Shown: in pieces, positions 1 through 10,864 of the stretch
Position numbering within the stretch: the first letter of the stretch is position 1
Layout: each line of letters begins with the position of its first letter
Assembly: GCA_030374805.1 (NCBI GenBank)
Contig: JARGSG010000003.1
Location: 186,001 to 250,000, forward strand
Source: Gracilaria gracilis
Taxonomy: Eukaryota; Rhodophyta; Florideophyceae; Gracilariales; Gracilariaceae
Reading direction: 5' to 3'
DNA: 64,000 nucleotides
Notes under the pieces: generated by a model
Seen by the model: the letters and a program-made list of their open reading frames with translations, nothing else
What the model was told of the DNA's origin: nothing
The model's database searches: none
Program-made: the position numbers and the translations under genes

Positions 1-628
1 ATACTTGTAGAACTGCTTGAGAGTAACAAACGGTAGGGAACGCGAAGCCATGGAAACCGTCGAGGCGCAATCGTACGCATGTGCCTGCCGCGGGCGGGAT
101 GTGCTCTGATTCTTGGAGGTGGGATCTACTCTCGCCTCTCACTGAATGCTAATTACCAATGGCAAATAGTAATTACTCGTTTTCATTTCGACATTTTTGG
201 GGGAATCAAGAAGCAGACCAGGAAGTGACGGAGTCCTGCTCATCACCTCCGCAAGGCAAGTGATCGTCGATGGGCGGCATACTATGCCATGAACACATCC
301 TCGCTTCATCATCAGTTTCATATTGCGTACCATCGTGTCTTTTGTTCTTTCGGGGCTCTATTTTCGGCTTTTGAAACAATAGAAAGGCGATAAATTCAGA
401 CGCCAGAAGCCAAGACAAAGAAGATAATTTGCGGTTTCTTCTATTGGTTACTAAACTCGGATTTTCCGAGATCATTCCGTTCCTTACTGAAGGACTGAGT
501 TACGTTTCGCATTTCTCCCCTAAGAAGAAGAAAGTTCAAATTGCGCCCATTTTGAACCCTGATACTTGAAAAGGGAGGCGCCCTTGACAACAATAACAGA
601 AAGGCTGTTGATTCAAACTGTGGCCAAT
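1..628. other. Intergenic / upstream region
   Basis: No coding region is supported here. Short open frames on the minus strand (about 139-475) have no recognisable motif. The right end should carry the promoter and 5' UTR of the bS18 gene. Confidence 0.5.
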
Positions 629-1770
629 ATGCAAAGAGGTGTTTTGCAGCTGACTCGCCAGTTTTTGCATGCTAGGCCTGCACCAAACATTCACATGGTG
701 CTAAGGAGAGCGCTAGCGAGCAGCGGTGATTCTTCGGGACCAAATGATACGGAAGTGGACTCAGAGAAGCACCCGGTCGATGGATTCTTTGACGAAGAAA
801 ACATAGCGTAAGTTACCCAGACGATCTCTATCCAAAGAAAAGTCTCTTTTTTGTTATGAAGCATATGGATCTATACGAAGGGTTTGACAGAACGCGATAT
901 AGCATTTGCTAACTTGTGAATGTTGTTCTGACAATCATAGAGACTTGTCTCCCTTGGAAGTTGCCCGTATGCGTGTAACCTATGGTCTTGTCAAAGAACA
1001 CACGGATGCAATCGAGAAAGGTCTTCCAGGCATAGATCCCGATTCCAACCCGCTAATTGACCCTAGATCTGTACGTTGGTTTCTCGTGTGAATCATTCTA
1101 CCTTTCGACCAAACGCCTCTGTTAGTGGAGGATGTCTAACCTCTTATATGGATTCGTTACCTCTGATATGATTCCTAACGCGCGCTATTCACAGTTTCAT
1201 ATTCGCACATTACCTGAATTTCCTCCAGAAGTGCTAAAGCAGTTCCGGAAAGAAATCCCGCCTAATGTGGCTGCAGAGAGTCGTTCCGTTTCAACATACA
1301 ATTTATGGGAGTCGATACAAAGCGGAGAGACACATGAGCTGCTGGAAGAACACAAGGAAACTAAGGACAATGAATGGACAGCAGTCGATGAGCGCACAAT
1401 GCCTGCAGGCCAATACTCTCGGCTTCACAGACAATCGGTAACGAGTAGGACCGGAATATCAATGCGCACACCTGCGACCGCTGCTCAGCCGACGCCCTTC
1501 ACTACAAAGAAAATGAAGAAGGGCGACTGCCCTTTGAAGGACGAGCGAGGAAGATCTAGAGTTGACTTTAGGGCTGTGGGAACTCTAAAGGCATTTCTTT
1601 CGGACAACTTGAAGATTTTGCCTCGAAAGAAATCGGGGTTGTGCGCCAAGTCGCAAAGAAAGCTAGCAAAAGCTGTCAAAACTGCAAGAACAATGGCTTT
1701 GTTGGATCCGGAACCAATCCCAAGACTAACGGTCGAGGAGATGACGGAGATAGAGAGACATCTTCCGTGA
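629..1770 (+). CDS. Organellar small-subunit ribosomal protein bS18
   Basis: Three exons: 629-807, 941-1070 and 1195-1770 (294 aa). The splice sites are GTAAGT...ATAG and GTACGT...ACAG, and both introns carry a CTAAC branch-like site (TGCTAAC near 907, CCTAACG near 1175). Splicing keeps one frame across all junctions. The C-terminus has the bS18 signature KSGLCAKSQRKLAKAVKTAR followed by MALLDP, the rRNA-binding core of bacterial-type S18. The basic N-terminus (MQRGVLQLTRQFLHARP) looks like a mitochondrial or plastid presequence. The first ATG of the frame is at 629; the frame is open upstream but has no ATG. The protein is much longer than bacterial S18 (about 75 aa), as organellar S18 often is. 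Its function would be in the organellar 30S subunit; which organelle is not settled. Confidence 0.8.
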
Positions 1771-1834
1771 GATGTGGACGGGTTAGATATGTAGGAGTTA
1801 TGTTGAAAATCGAGTGATGATATCCGGGGCACGA

Positions 1835-1884
1835 GACAGAAAAATTCGGGCCCGAGTCGAAGACGAGGGACCAATTTTTCTGTC
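1835..1884. repeat. Inverted repeat (12-bp perfect arms)
   Basis: GACAGAAAAATT (1835-1846) is the exact reverse complement of AATTTTTCTGTC (1873-1884), with a 26-nt loop. The match continues imperfectly outwards to about 18 bp. It lies between the two copies of the bS18 3' end and directly abuts the second copy. Confidence 0.8.
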
Positions 1885-1886
1885 GA

Positions 1887-2039
1887 GTGCGCCAAGTCGC
1901 AAAGAAAGCTAGCAAAAGCTGTCAAAACTGCAAGAACAATGGTTTTGTTGGATCCGGAACCAATCCCAAGACTAACGGTCGAGGAGATGACGGAGATATA
2001 GAGACATCTTCCGTGAGATGTGGACGGGTTAGATATGTA
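1887..2039 (+). pseudogene. Tandem duplicate of the bS18 gene 3' end
   Basis: This 153-bp segment repeats 1641-1793, 246 bp downstream. The two copies differ at about two positions (C to T in the ATGGCTTTG context, and G to T creating an earlier in-frame stop). It holds only the C-terminal bS18 coding part plus some 3' UTR, with no start of its own, so it is a gene fragment. The near identity suggests a recent duplication. Confidence 0.8.
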
Positions 2040-2678
2040 TCATACAACGGTACCTCACGGGCGCGTATGTAAAAAAAAAAAACGATCTCGCTCCACACGG
2101 TGGTTTTTTGGGGCTAATGTGATTGCTCTGTGATTATCACCATAGCTTGATGGTTTTCGGGAGGATAGATAGCGGAATCCACTGACGTAGAAATCGCTGT
2201 ATGTATGGCTAATGGCTACTGTTACGCACAGACACAACAGGGGGGGAGTGGACACACACTAATTTTATTCATTAGTGATTGACATTGCTATCTGCTTGAC
2301 GGAGACAAGGGTTCACAAAAACAAGCGCGGCAACAAACAAGGAGCAGCGTACAATCAAACATGAGCTGTATCATGTGATCGTAGGATAGTTTTACAAGGT
2401 AGCGAACGGTCTAGCGACTAACGCAGTTGGGTGCAAACGCTATCCTGCGCTGCTAATGTGAAAAGGCGAGGATCGGCAGAAGAGTATACAAGGTGCATTG
2501 CGAGCGAACAAGGTGGTTGAGGAGCGAAGGAGAGACAGGAAAAAAAAGGTGATGGAGGATTGCAAACGAGGCGGCGAGACTAGCAAGGGGAGCGGCAGAA
2601 TGTGATGCGTTCGACCACAGACGGGCGCATGATGGTTCTCTGCAGGAGACGGTTCTGAGGTGTGAGGATGTTGCGGAA
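2040..2678. other. Intergenic region
   Basis: Contains a poly-A run near 2070 and purine-rich sequence. I see no convincing gene. Confidence 0.5.
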
Positions 2679-3251
2679 TTAGAGAGTGAGGTGGATGAAA
2701 GTTGTAGCGATACCTGTTACGGCCGCAGGATTGACGTGAGTTGGTGATGGCGCGTCGCAAGCGACGGGCAGGAGAGCGGCGGAATCTTGCACAGGCATTT
2801 GCTGCGGCGTACTTGGCACGGGCGCCGACGAAGATGGGGGCGCATGTTGTTGTTGATGGTGCGCACAGCGTTCACACGAACGCGATCGAACAAGATGCGA
2901 GGCGGCAGGAACAACCTGCGGCGGCGGCTCGGCGTCCATGGAGGGGCGCGGATGTTGGGGTGATTGCGGCTCGGGGTGGGGTGGGGCTACGCTCAAAGCG
3001 GCTCGAACAGAGTGTTCTGGCACGGGGCTGTGCGTCTGCTCCAGCACGTCGGACACGAGTTGGTTGCGCGGCTTGTTGGACAGTTGGTCGAGGCGTTGTA
3101 AATCCTCCTTTGACCAGACAAAACCGCGGCAACGAACGAGCACACCGCGGCCGCGACGGCGTATGAGGCGGCCGGAAGGGGTGGAAGCTATAGTGGATGA
3201 GTAGGGCTTGCAGACGGCGCGAGAGCTTGTGACTCCCGAAAGAAACGCCAT
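2679..3251 (-). CDS. Hypothetical protein, 190 aa, possibly spurious
   Basis: I do not recognise this frame. From the ATG at 3251 the product has a basic segment (residues about 25-40, RLIRRRGRGVLVRCRGF), a charged helical stretch (SKEDLQRLDQL) and then a long Pro/Ser/Gln/His-rich tail. The first 80 residues look less like low-complexity translation than the surrounding open frames do, which is why I list it. The frame stays open upstream of 3251 into pure microsatellite sequence, so the start is uncertain. It could be a regulatory protein, one exon of a longer gene, or chance. Confidence 0.25.
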   Translation of the reverse strand: MAFLSGVTSSRAVCKPYSSTIASTPSGRLIRRRGRGVLVRCRGFVWSKEDLQRLDQLSNKPRNQLVSDVLEQTHSPVPEHSVRAALSVAPPHPEPQSPQHPRPSMDAEPPPQVVPAASHLVRSRSCERCAHHQQQHAPPSSSAPVPSTPQQMPVQDSAALLPVACDAPSPTHVNPAAVTGIATTFIHLTL

Positions 3252-3461
3252 GTGAGTGCGTGAGCAAGAGGCGGCGAAAAGAAAGGGCTCATGCAGTAGA
3301 AAAGGGGAGGAAAGGCGAGCAAGGTGGCGGGGCGGCGGCGGGAACGGGCGTTTTGCAGCGGGGAGGGGGAGGCGGCGGCGGGCCGCGGGCGTGGCGGCGG
3401 GAAGAGAGAAACAAGCGGCGAGCAATAAGAGCAGACAAGCAATAAAGTGGCGGGAAAGGCG

Positions 3462-3499
<38 letters not shown>

Positions 3500-3500
3500 G
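3462..3500. repeat. GGC trinucleotide run
   Basis: About a dozen uninterrupted GGC units. They would give poly-Ala, poly-Gly or poly-Arg in any frame, but no gene is supported across them. Confidence 0.85.
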
Positions 3501-3974
3501 GCTACAAGTGTGTGAACAGTGGACGGCGGCAGTGGAGGAGCATAGCGCGGGCGGCACGCGGCACGCGGCACGCGGCAGTGGAGATTCGGCGCCGTTCGAG
3601 ATGCGGCGTGATATGACACGGCGCGCCATACAGCACGCCACGCAGCGTTGAAACGCGGCTGCCACAGCGAGTCGCTGACAGCACGCGGACACACGTGACG
3701 CGCGCGCGCGTGCAAGCTCAAGTGGAAGCCACCGCGTGCGCAAGCGCCGCCGTCGTCCTGTGCATCTAAAAGCGTACCAACCAGTCACGCCGCCCTTCCG
3801 CCCCGAAAACCGCCCCCCCCCCTTCTCTAGAGAAAATATCGCGCGCGCACGGCTGTGTGGGCGCGCCGCCCACCTTTTCTGCGCACAGCGGCTTGTGTGG
3901 CACGTCGTTGCTGTATGTTGGCCAATGCGCCGTCGTCGCAGCCGCCTCGCTCGCCGCGGCGCGAGCTTGCGCCA

Positions 3975-4026
<52 letters not shown>
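3975..4026. repeat. CGT/CGC trinucleotide run
   Basis: Consecutive CGT units that grade into alternating CGC-CGT (hexanucleotide) units. It explains the artificial poly-Asp, poly-Arg and poly-Val frames here. Confidence 0.85.
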
Positions 4027-4156
4027 TCCGCACGCAATTGTGCTCAAAGAGCACGGCTGGTGCGTGCGCTGCACGCGGCCAAGCGGCGGCGGCGCAGCGT
4101 GGCCAGCTCAACGGCTGCGCGCGCGCGCGCGCGCCGCACACGCGGCAGCGGTGGCG

Positions 4157-4227
4157 GTGAGAGGGGGCGGGTGAGAGGGGGCGGGTGAGAGGGGGCGGGT
4201 GAGAGGGGGCGGGGTGAGAGGTGGCGG
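4157..4227 (+). repeat. 14-bp G-rich tandem array, five copies
   Basis: Unit GTGAGAGGGGGCGG at 4157, 4171, 4185 and 4199, then one extra G and a degenerate fifth copy at 4214-4227 (GGTGG for GGGGG). Runs of five and three Gs repeat regularly, so the plus strand could form G-quadruplexes. Confidence 0.9.
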
Positions 4228-5050
4228 CGCAGCTTCCACTCGCGCATCGGTGAGGCGTGCGTGGGGCGCGCACGACGGCGGCAGAGTGGCGCAGACGCAG
4301 CCAGATTGAAGTGACGAGAGGCAGCTTTCCGCCGCCAATTCCGCCGCCGCCGCGCATGTGCTCCGTCACGCTGACCACGCTGCACGCGTGCGCGCGCGCG
4401 GCGCGTGCTCCACGTGTGGGCGCGCGCTTGCTGCGCCCACTGTTTGGTGTCTAAGCGCAACCAACAATAATAATAATGGATTTTCGCTTGGAAAGCGCAA
4501 CCGGTTGCACGCTGCGCGTTTAGATAGTTGCCACTTGGGCACCTTACTACACTCATCGCTTCCACCACCGAGGCAACGCTATCCGCTCAACAGCGCGCGT
4601 GTATATGTAGACGCTACCAACGGTACCTTCCAAGCTACAAACGCAACTGCGTGCGTTGCATTCCAGCGCGCCAACAAGCGCCGTCGTTCGACAACAATAA
4701 TTGTTGTTGTTTCCCAGCTGTCATCGCTTCGTGCCCACATGCGTCTACCTTCAGCTACATGGCGGCGCGGCGCTCAATTCATTCACGCTCTCGCTCGGTG
4801 GCGCCACAGTTTCCCTTCGACGTCACAATAAAAAGGGTGTGCGCGGCGGGATCGCGCCAAACTGCATGCACACATTAAACACTGAACACTACCACTCGTA
4901 ACTGCGCACTTTTCTCGCGCCCTTGGCTGCGCTACCTTATCATAGCTACTAGAGTACACATCAACAAGTGAAGTTATCACCGATATTCACGTGCATTGTA
5001 TTTCTCTGCGCCCCAAAGCTGTGCGCGCTCAACGCGTCTCAGAGATATCT

Positions 5051-5086
5051 GCCGATGCCGATGCCGATGCCGATGCCGATGCCGAC
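5051..5086 (+). repeat. GCCGAT hexanucleotide array
   Basis: Five perfect GCCGAT units and a sixth, GCCGAC. Confidence 0.9.
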
Positions 5087-5285
5087 GCATCACCCCCTCT
5101 GGGCGGCGCGGCCACACGCGGCTTGTTCGCACCAAAACAATACACCAAGCGCAGCAACACGTCGCTGGCATTGGTGTCGTCGTGCACAACCATTTGTTGT
5201 AAGTTGACGGAGGCACAGCGTTGGTAATTATAGCCGTTTCCAACGCAATGGAATTCGTGGGACGTCCATTGTGCACGACATTACA

Positions 5286-5345
5286 CAACTGTGATTGCAA
5301 CAACTGTGATTGCAACAACTGTGATTGCAACAACTGTGATTGCAA
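5286..5345 (+). repeat. 15-bp tandem array, four copies
   Basis: Unit CAACTGTGATTGCAA repeated four times without interruption (5286, 5301, 5316, 5331). Confidence 0.9.
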
Positions 5346-5766
5346 CATATCGAGCGCATTGCGTCAAGCGCTTCCCGCAGCGCGTATCTCCACGGGGCGC
5401 TCTCTCGCTCTCGCCCGCCCCACACAAACCGTTTTACAGTAGCCTTTACCCTACCCTTGGTGTGATCACCACTTTCCCAATTTCACATTGTGGAGCCCAC
5501 ATCGCACCGCACAAGCCCAAATGTGAGATGCATCCGCTGCCAACGCCACGCTCCAAATGCATCCAACAATCGCGTGTCCTTCTGTACTACCCTTGTAATG
5601 TAAACGCACCCTGAGGGTGAGGCTGCAGCGCACAGCGCGTAATGCCATAGCGTCTCCACAACCATCGCTCGCAATCAGCAACCGTCTAGCTTCACATGCG
5701 CCATTCACTTGCTCGGCACGTATCGCAAAAGCAGCCATGCACAAGCTCGCGATTATCGTTAACGCC

Positions 5767-6965
5767 TCATGTGCGCCCCTCAGCGCGAGCGCCACCGTAG
5801 TCAACGTAGCACTCAATCGTTCTGGCCGCAAACTCCCCAAACGTGTTACCCTCCTGGTAGCGTGCCGCAAGCGGCGGGATGCGCGCATCAGTGAGCAGCG
5901 CCTGCTCACGCTGTTGCTCGCCCAGGCGCGGTAGCGCCAGCTCCACCTGCGGGCTGGGTTGCAGAAACACAGCAAAGCTTACGCGCGAGATGTGACGCAT
6001 GTCGCAGCCCATCTTCACCGCGTGCGGCGTTGCGCGCAGCAGGCCGCCGCTGAGGATCTGCGCCGTCTCGCCGATCTGAAAGGCGATGTGGCCTGCGGGA
6101 ATGGTCACTTTGTGCTCGTCGGTGCTGCATGCGCGCACGACGTACAGACCGGCGGTTGGGTGGCGCGCATGCGCCATTGGCAGCTCGCTGTCATGCTCGT
6201 AGTACGCGCCGCCAAGTAGGCCGGTGATGAGGCCGTGATCGTTGTGGAACGCACACCACAGCGGCTGCTCGTCGGGCGGCGGGGAGGCGGAAGGGGGCGC
6301 ATCGGTGGCGAAATAGTGTAGTAGCCTTCCTTTGGCGGTTGTTGAGTGGCGTAGCAGCTTTTCCAGGCTGCAAAGGTGCTGGTGGTTGCTCAGTTTGGAG
6401 CGCAAATAGCGATCGCAGTGGTGGGCGATTTGAATTGCTATAGTGTTTATGTAGCGTCCGATGGCCTTGAAATACGGTTCGACGTTGCGGCATGAGCGCT
6501 GTGGCGGCCAGAGGTTGCGGTGCATGCAGTGTCTGAACGAGCACGAGAAAAGTCAGGATGGGGTTAAATGTGCACGCTAACAAGGCGACGACGAACATAC
6601 TTGTACTTGGCGTCAAACACGGCGTCGCCCTGCGAGGGATGATCATAGATAGGGTTTGCATAGAAGCTGCCCTTGCTGTGATCGAGCACGCCTCGAAAGT
6701 TCTCGCGGCCGCGACTCCATCCAACAGCGTACTGCAGGTGCGGGAGTTCCAATTGCGCCAACTGGTGGGGCGGCAGTTTGGCCAAGGCGCGAGCGCCCTG
6801 GAAGAGTTTTATGCGATCGTGCTCAAAGGTTTGATACAGGTGGTTCACGAGAAGAATGCCTGGCGCGCCGGGGGCAAATGCGGCGTGTATGACGTCGAGG
6901 ACGTTGTCGCGGTCTGTGGACTGGTGGGAGAAAAGCTGTTGGGTGGAAAGTGTTGGCGGGTGCAT
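5767..6965 (-). CDS. 2OG-Fe(II) dioxygenase, isopenicillin N synthase-like
   Basis: Two exons on the minus strand, 6965-6601 and 6532-5767, joined across a 68-nt intron (GTATGT donor, TTCAG acceptor, CCTGAC branch-like site) to give 376 aa. The N-terminal part resembles a DIOX_N region (GILLVNH near residue 36, then YAVGWSRGRENFRG near 79-92). The C-terminal jelly roll has the metal-binding HxD (His218-Asn-Asp220, in FHNDHG), the distal His292 (ATPHAV) and the 2-oxoglutarate-binding Arg305 in R-x-S (RVS). All key residues are present, so an active non-haem iron oxygenase is likely; the substrate is unknown. The start at 6965 is chosen because homology-like sequence begins soon after; the frame remains open upstream to about 7322. 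It sits alone in the GC-rich island. Confidence 0.72.
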
Positions 6966-9900
6966 GGCGTCGTAAGGCGGGGCGCGGTAAGATGGCGATG
7001 GCTGGCGGGGTGGGAGGGGGTCGGATGGGTGGCGAGGGGAGCAAGTTGGGTGGGTGAGATGTGGCGGCGCTGTGCAACGTGTGCAGGTGGGTGCGGAATG
7101 AACGGATTGGAGGGGAGATGAGACTCTCATCATGAGAGCGATCGGGTGACGCGTCAGGGGCTGGACCCAAGCGGCTGGAGGCGTCTCCCCGCAGCGCGCA
7201 GATTCGAGTTTGTACTGTACTTTGGTCGTACCTCGTCCGAGTAAAGGCGCGCGGCGCGCCTTTTTGGGGGCGCCATTGGCGCGGCGCGTTGCGGCGATTT
7301 GGGAGCGCCGGCGGATGCTCACGTTGGTGCGATAATTTAAGCGGTTTTTTTGTGTACAGTATATCTGCTGTTTGGCCGCGTCTTACCTTCATTTCAGCCG
7401 CCTTTTTCGGCGCCGCCGGCGCGCGCGCTCGCGCCGCGACAACATGTTACACGTAATGGGGTGCGTGAAGCTCTTCGCGCGCGCGAGCAGCCACCCCTGA
7501 GCTCAAAATAGACGGCCGAACAACAGCTCAACCCAACCCATCATTCATTCGCCCATGCCGCCGCTTTCTCCATCTCCGACGTGTCCCACGCCGCTTGCTC
7601 CTTCCTCCCCCAACTGCCGCACGTTTCTTGCCGTTCTCCGCCTTCCTTCGTGATCTCTGTTTACCAGCCCCCAATTGCAGCAGCACCCCCCTCCCTCAGT
7701 CTCAAGTCTCAAGTCTCAAGCGCCGCGTAGCATATGAAACACTCTTCCTTTCTTTTAACTTAACCCACGCTAGCCCTTAGACTTAGATAGAGCTACGACG
7801 GTACCCGTAGGTAACTTCATCATACCAGATCCCACCCCGGTCGCCACCACCCGTTTCACGCCCAGCATACAGCAAAAGAAAACAGTACGAACAACCGCCT
7901 CCGCACTGTTGCTTGCTCGCCACTATTTGCCACCGCCAATGCCGTGTCTTTTTTATTTGCTACCATACATCATGTCTCCTTATACTCACAATAAGTTATC
8001 TACACTCTTCCCCACTTGCCCTCTACCAGCACCGTGTCTGCCCCGCGCTCATCCCACTTGCTGCTGCTACACACCAACCCGCCCCCACTGCACGTCCAAC
8101 TTCTATCTTTACGTTCTCCAATCTCACGCACGCCCCTCATGAAAGCTGTCAGCTCATGCCACACTATTCTATCAAAAACCGCTTGCAATTGCGTGCAGAC
8201 GTGGCTTTCCAACCCGAGCACCCACCTACCTGATACCAACATCTGCCAATCACAAAAGTCCACAACCCGTCAACCGTTCTCACCACTACTAAACAATGCA
8301 CGCAAACACTATATATACCCACACAACTCACCGCTTCTTGTTTGCCATTCATTGCCCCAAAACAACGTGCTGCCCCCATCACTTGCCACACAATTTACAA
8401 CACCCGCCCCTCCCGAGCAATACCCTACGCATACATATCTGTCACTCCCAACTAGTCTCTAGACAACCGCCGCCCTGTTCTTGAATCAACCGCTCCCCCT
8501 TCATCTTACGTGTTGTTGGAATCCTTTTTTCTCTCCTTTTTTTCACGCTGTTTCACGCCTTCATTATTACCAGTACGTTTGCTGCCAGTCGAGCCACCCA
8601 CGCGAAGCAAAAAAAAAAGCAGTTCAGGTAGAAAGCCCCCCCCCCCCACAGTCGTGAGACTTTTTATCTTTTTGACGATAACAAAAAAGGACTGCTGCCT
8701 GTCATGTGATGGATTGGGCAAGCACATATTGCTAAACACGCCTCCCTTCCATCACCGTCAGTAACCCCCAGCTCTCGTTTCATACTCTCGCCATATCGCG
8801 CGACACTTTTTTGCTCTCAATGCGAAGCGCACCATTAACTCAATTGGTACAATTGAGTGTGCCATCACTTGTTGTCATCATCAAACAACTTTGTTCGCCA
8901 AAATCGCTTTCCTTTCGTTGCCTCAATGGAGCGAATTGGGCGATTGCATGGCAGCGCCCCAATTGAAGCGAATCAGCAGCACGTTTGCGTGTGAGCTGCA
9001 AAAGCACGCACGATCTGTAGATATTGTGCACGTGCGCTTTATGGTGCGAGAGAGATATCTAACACCCACTCGAGTGCTGCCACATCGCCAGCCAACAGCC
9101 TTCGCTGCGCCAATGTACAGTGGAACATGTTGTCGATAAGAGTATTGTGTTGTTTGCTGCGTCCTCCACCTCCATACAGCCGTATCGAGACGCTTTTTTT
9201 TTATATATCGAGCACAATGCGTGGTTACCACTGCTCTGCACTGCTTCCTCCCTTCGAAGGTTGCGTAGATAGATGCCGCTCTCACGTTTCCGTAGCCAAG
9301 CGTTGCTTGCTCGTTTCTTCAAGCTGCGACGGGCGATGCGCAGCTGCTGTTGTGTAATTGGGAGCGGTTTGAGCAGCCGCCTTTTTGTTTTTCTTTTCTT
9401 CGCCAAAATGAAGTGATGGACACATGCATCATTTGGTTCATTACGGTTGGGTTCAAAAGTGTCCACCGTGCTCAATTGTCAAACATATGAGCGCTTTCAA
9501 ATTGGCTCGCGAAACAGCACGCGTTGAATGGTGTCCACAAATGGCGTGCGACGCGTAGTTGGAGAATGGGCGCTTGCTGCACGGTGTTACAAGCGAAGGA
9601 ATGGCGTTTCGTTTTAGGCTGGACGTGCTGTGTATCTCATGTAATGTAATGAAATAAACAAGAGATTCGGTGAAGGAAATGCAGTACATGCAGGCGAGGG
9701 AGGTTGAGAGTATGGTTTGAACGAATGAGGGCGCAATTAGAGGGAGGAGAACGGTGCTATATGTATTCGGTTCGGTTGTGTAAAATGTGGTTTAATGCAG
9801 TAGAGCGCGAGTGAATTAAGAGAAGATCGTGAGACACATGCAATGTAACAAGAGTGCTAACTTGGCGTGAAATGAAATGTTGTTCAGTTCTCGAAGGTAG

Positions 9901-10864
9901 ACAAAAGATTGGAGTTTGTGCGTGGGTAATTGAATTGGTATTTGCAAGGTTGTACTGTATATTACTGGTATGTGGTTGTACTCTTTATACATTTGTAGTG
10001 TAGGCTGGATTGATGAATGAAACAATGAGTGGTGGGAATTGAATGAAAGAACGGAATGTTGATGATGCTGTCAAGGAGCGCGCAGTTTTGTAGGAGGCTG
10101 TAGGTAGGCGTGTAGGTGACGTGGCCGTGCAAATGTGGTTGGAGAAAAGACTCTTGTTATTGTATCTGCACACTATCCAAGGTTGACGCTCGAATAAAGG
10201 TGTGTGCAAGTGCGGTGGCATCAAACAAAGGGCTGGTACAACGATATGATACATGGACGGTGAATCAATGGCGGGCAGGATCCATGACGAGCGTGAGCGG
10301 CGCGGTATTCAGCGTTGGGCGCTTATCTATGAGCAAGCGCTCCGCCTGGGACATGGTAGAAGATATCGGTTGAAGACGAGTAAATCATCTGCGGCGAGCG
10401 GTGCGTGTGTGCCGCCTGCTCAGCGCAGAGAGCACACACGCGCGTGCAGGCGGTTTGAGGCGCTGCGCGTGCAGACGCCGAGGCGCCGTTCGCGCCGCCG
10501 CCGCCGACCACGGACGGCTCATCATCTGCAGACGCAGTGAATGTCAAGTTCACATTGTGAACGTTCCTGTGCTGGCGCGTGCACTGCGTGCAGCGCAGCC
10601 ACGTTTTTTTGTAACGTGCGCGCGCGCTCGCATCACTTTTTGGCGCCCAAAACCGCACCAAAGCGCGGCCGCCGCCCGCCAGCTTATCGCTTCCAGCTCG
10701 TCGCTTCCAGCCCTTCGCTTCCAGAGCCGTCGCTTCCAGCCCGCAGCTCTCCTTCGGTCTCACGACCGCAACGCCGCGCCCGATCTCAGCTGCGCGCGAC
10801 TCCTCCAACGAGCGCGAGACGCTGCACGGAGCGCCTGCGCCACGTCCCGTATGGAACGCGCGCT
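6966..10864. other. Long intergenic region with strand-skewed low-complexity DNA
   Basis: About 3.9 kb with no gene I can support. The plus strand is G-rich up to about 7.1 kb and becomes strongly pyrimidine-rich at about 7.5-8.8 kb. Includes a TCTCAAG triplication near 7700, a C run near 8640 and an A run near 8611. The frame upstream of the next gene (10541-10864) is open but of low-complexity composition. Confidence 0.5.

Larger units (their letters stand above)
3252..5766. other. GC-rich microsatellite-dense intergenic region
   Basis: Contains a GGC run (about 3462-3500), a 7-bp GCGGCAC repeat (about 3550), a CGT/CGC run (about 3975-4026), alternating CG (about 4117-4133), a 14-bp G-rich array (4157-4227), a GCCGAT array (5051-5086) and a 15-bp array (5286-5345). 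Many long open frames cross it on both strands, but they are compositional artefacts rich in Ala, Arg and Pro. Confidence 0.6.

Noticed and set aside
3252..4037. Upstream extension of the 2679-3251 minus-strand frame through poly-Asp, poly-Arg and poly-Ala
   Set aside because: Caused by the CGT and GGC runs; the same stretch is open in most other frames.
5286..5345. Possible CRISPR-like array
   Set aside because: The 15-bp units are directly adjacent with no spacers, and the genome is eukaryotic; it is a simple tandem repeat.
9059..9475. 138-codon minus-strand frame (and its 120-codon neighbour)
   Set aside because: No domain and not distinct from random frames of this region.
10541..10864. 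N-terminal extension of the FAD oxidoreductase frame
   Set aside because: It is Ser/Arg/Ala-rich low complexity, and the flavin-binding motif begins right after the ATG at 10865.
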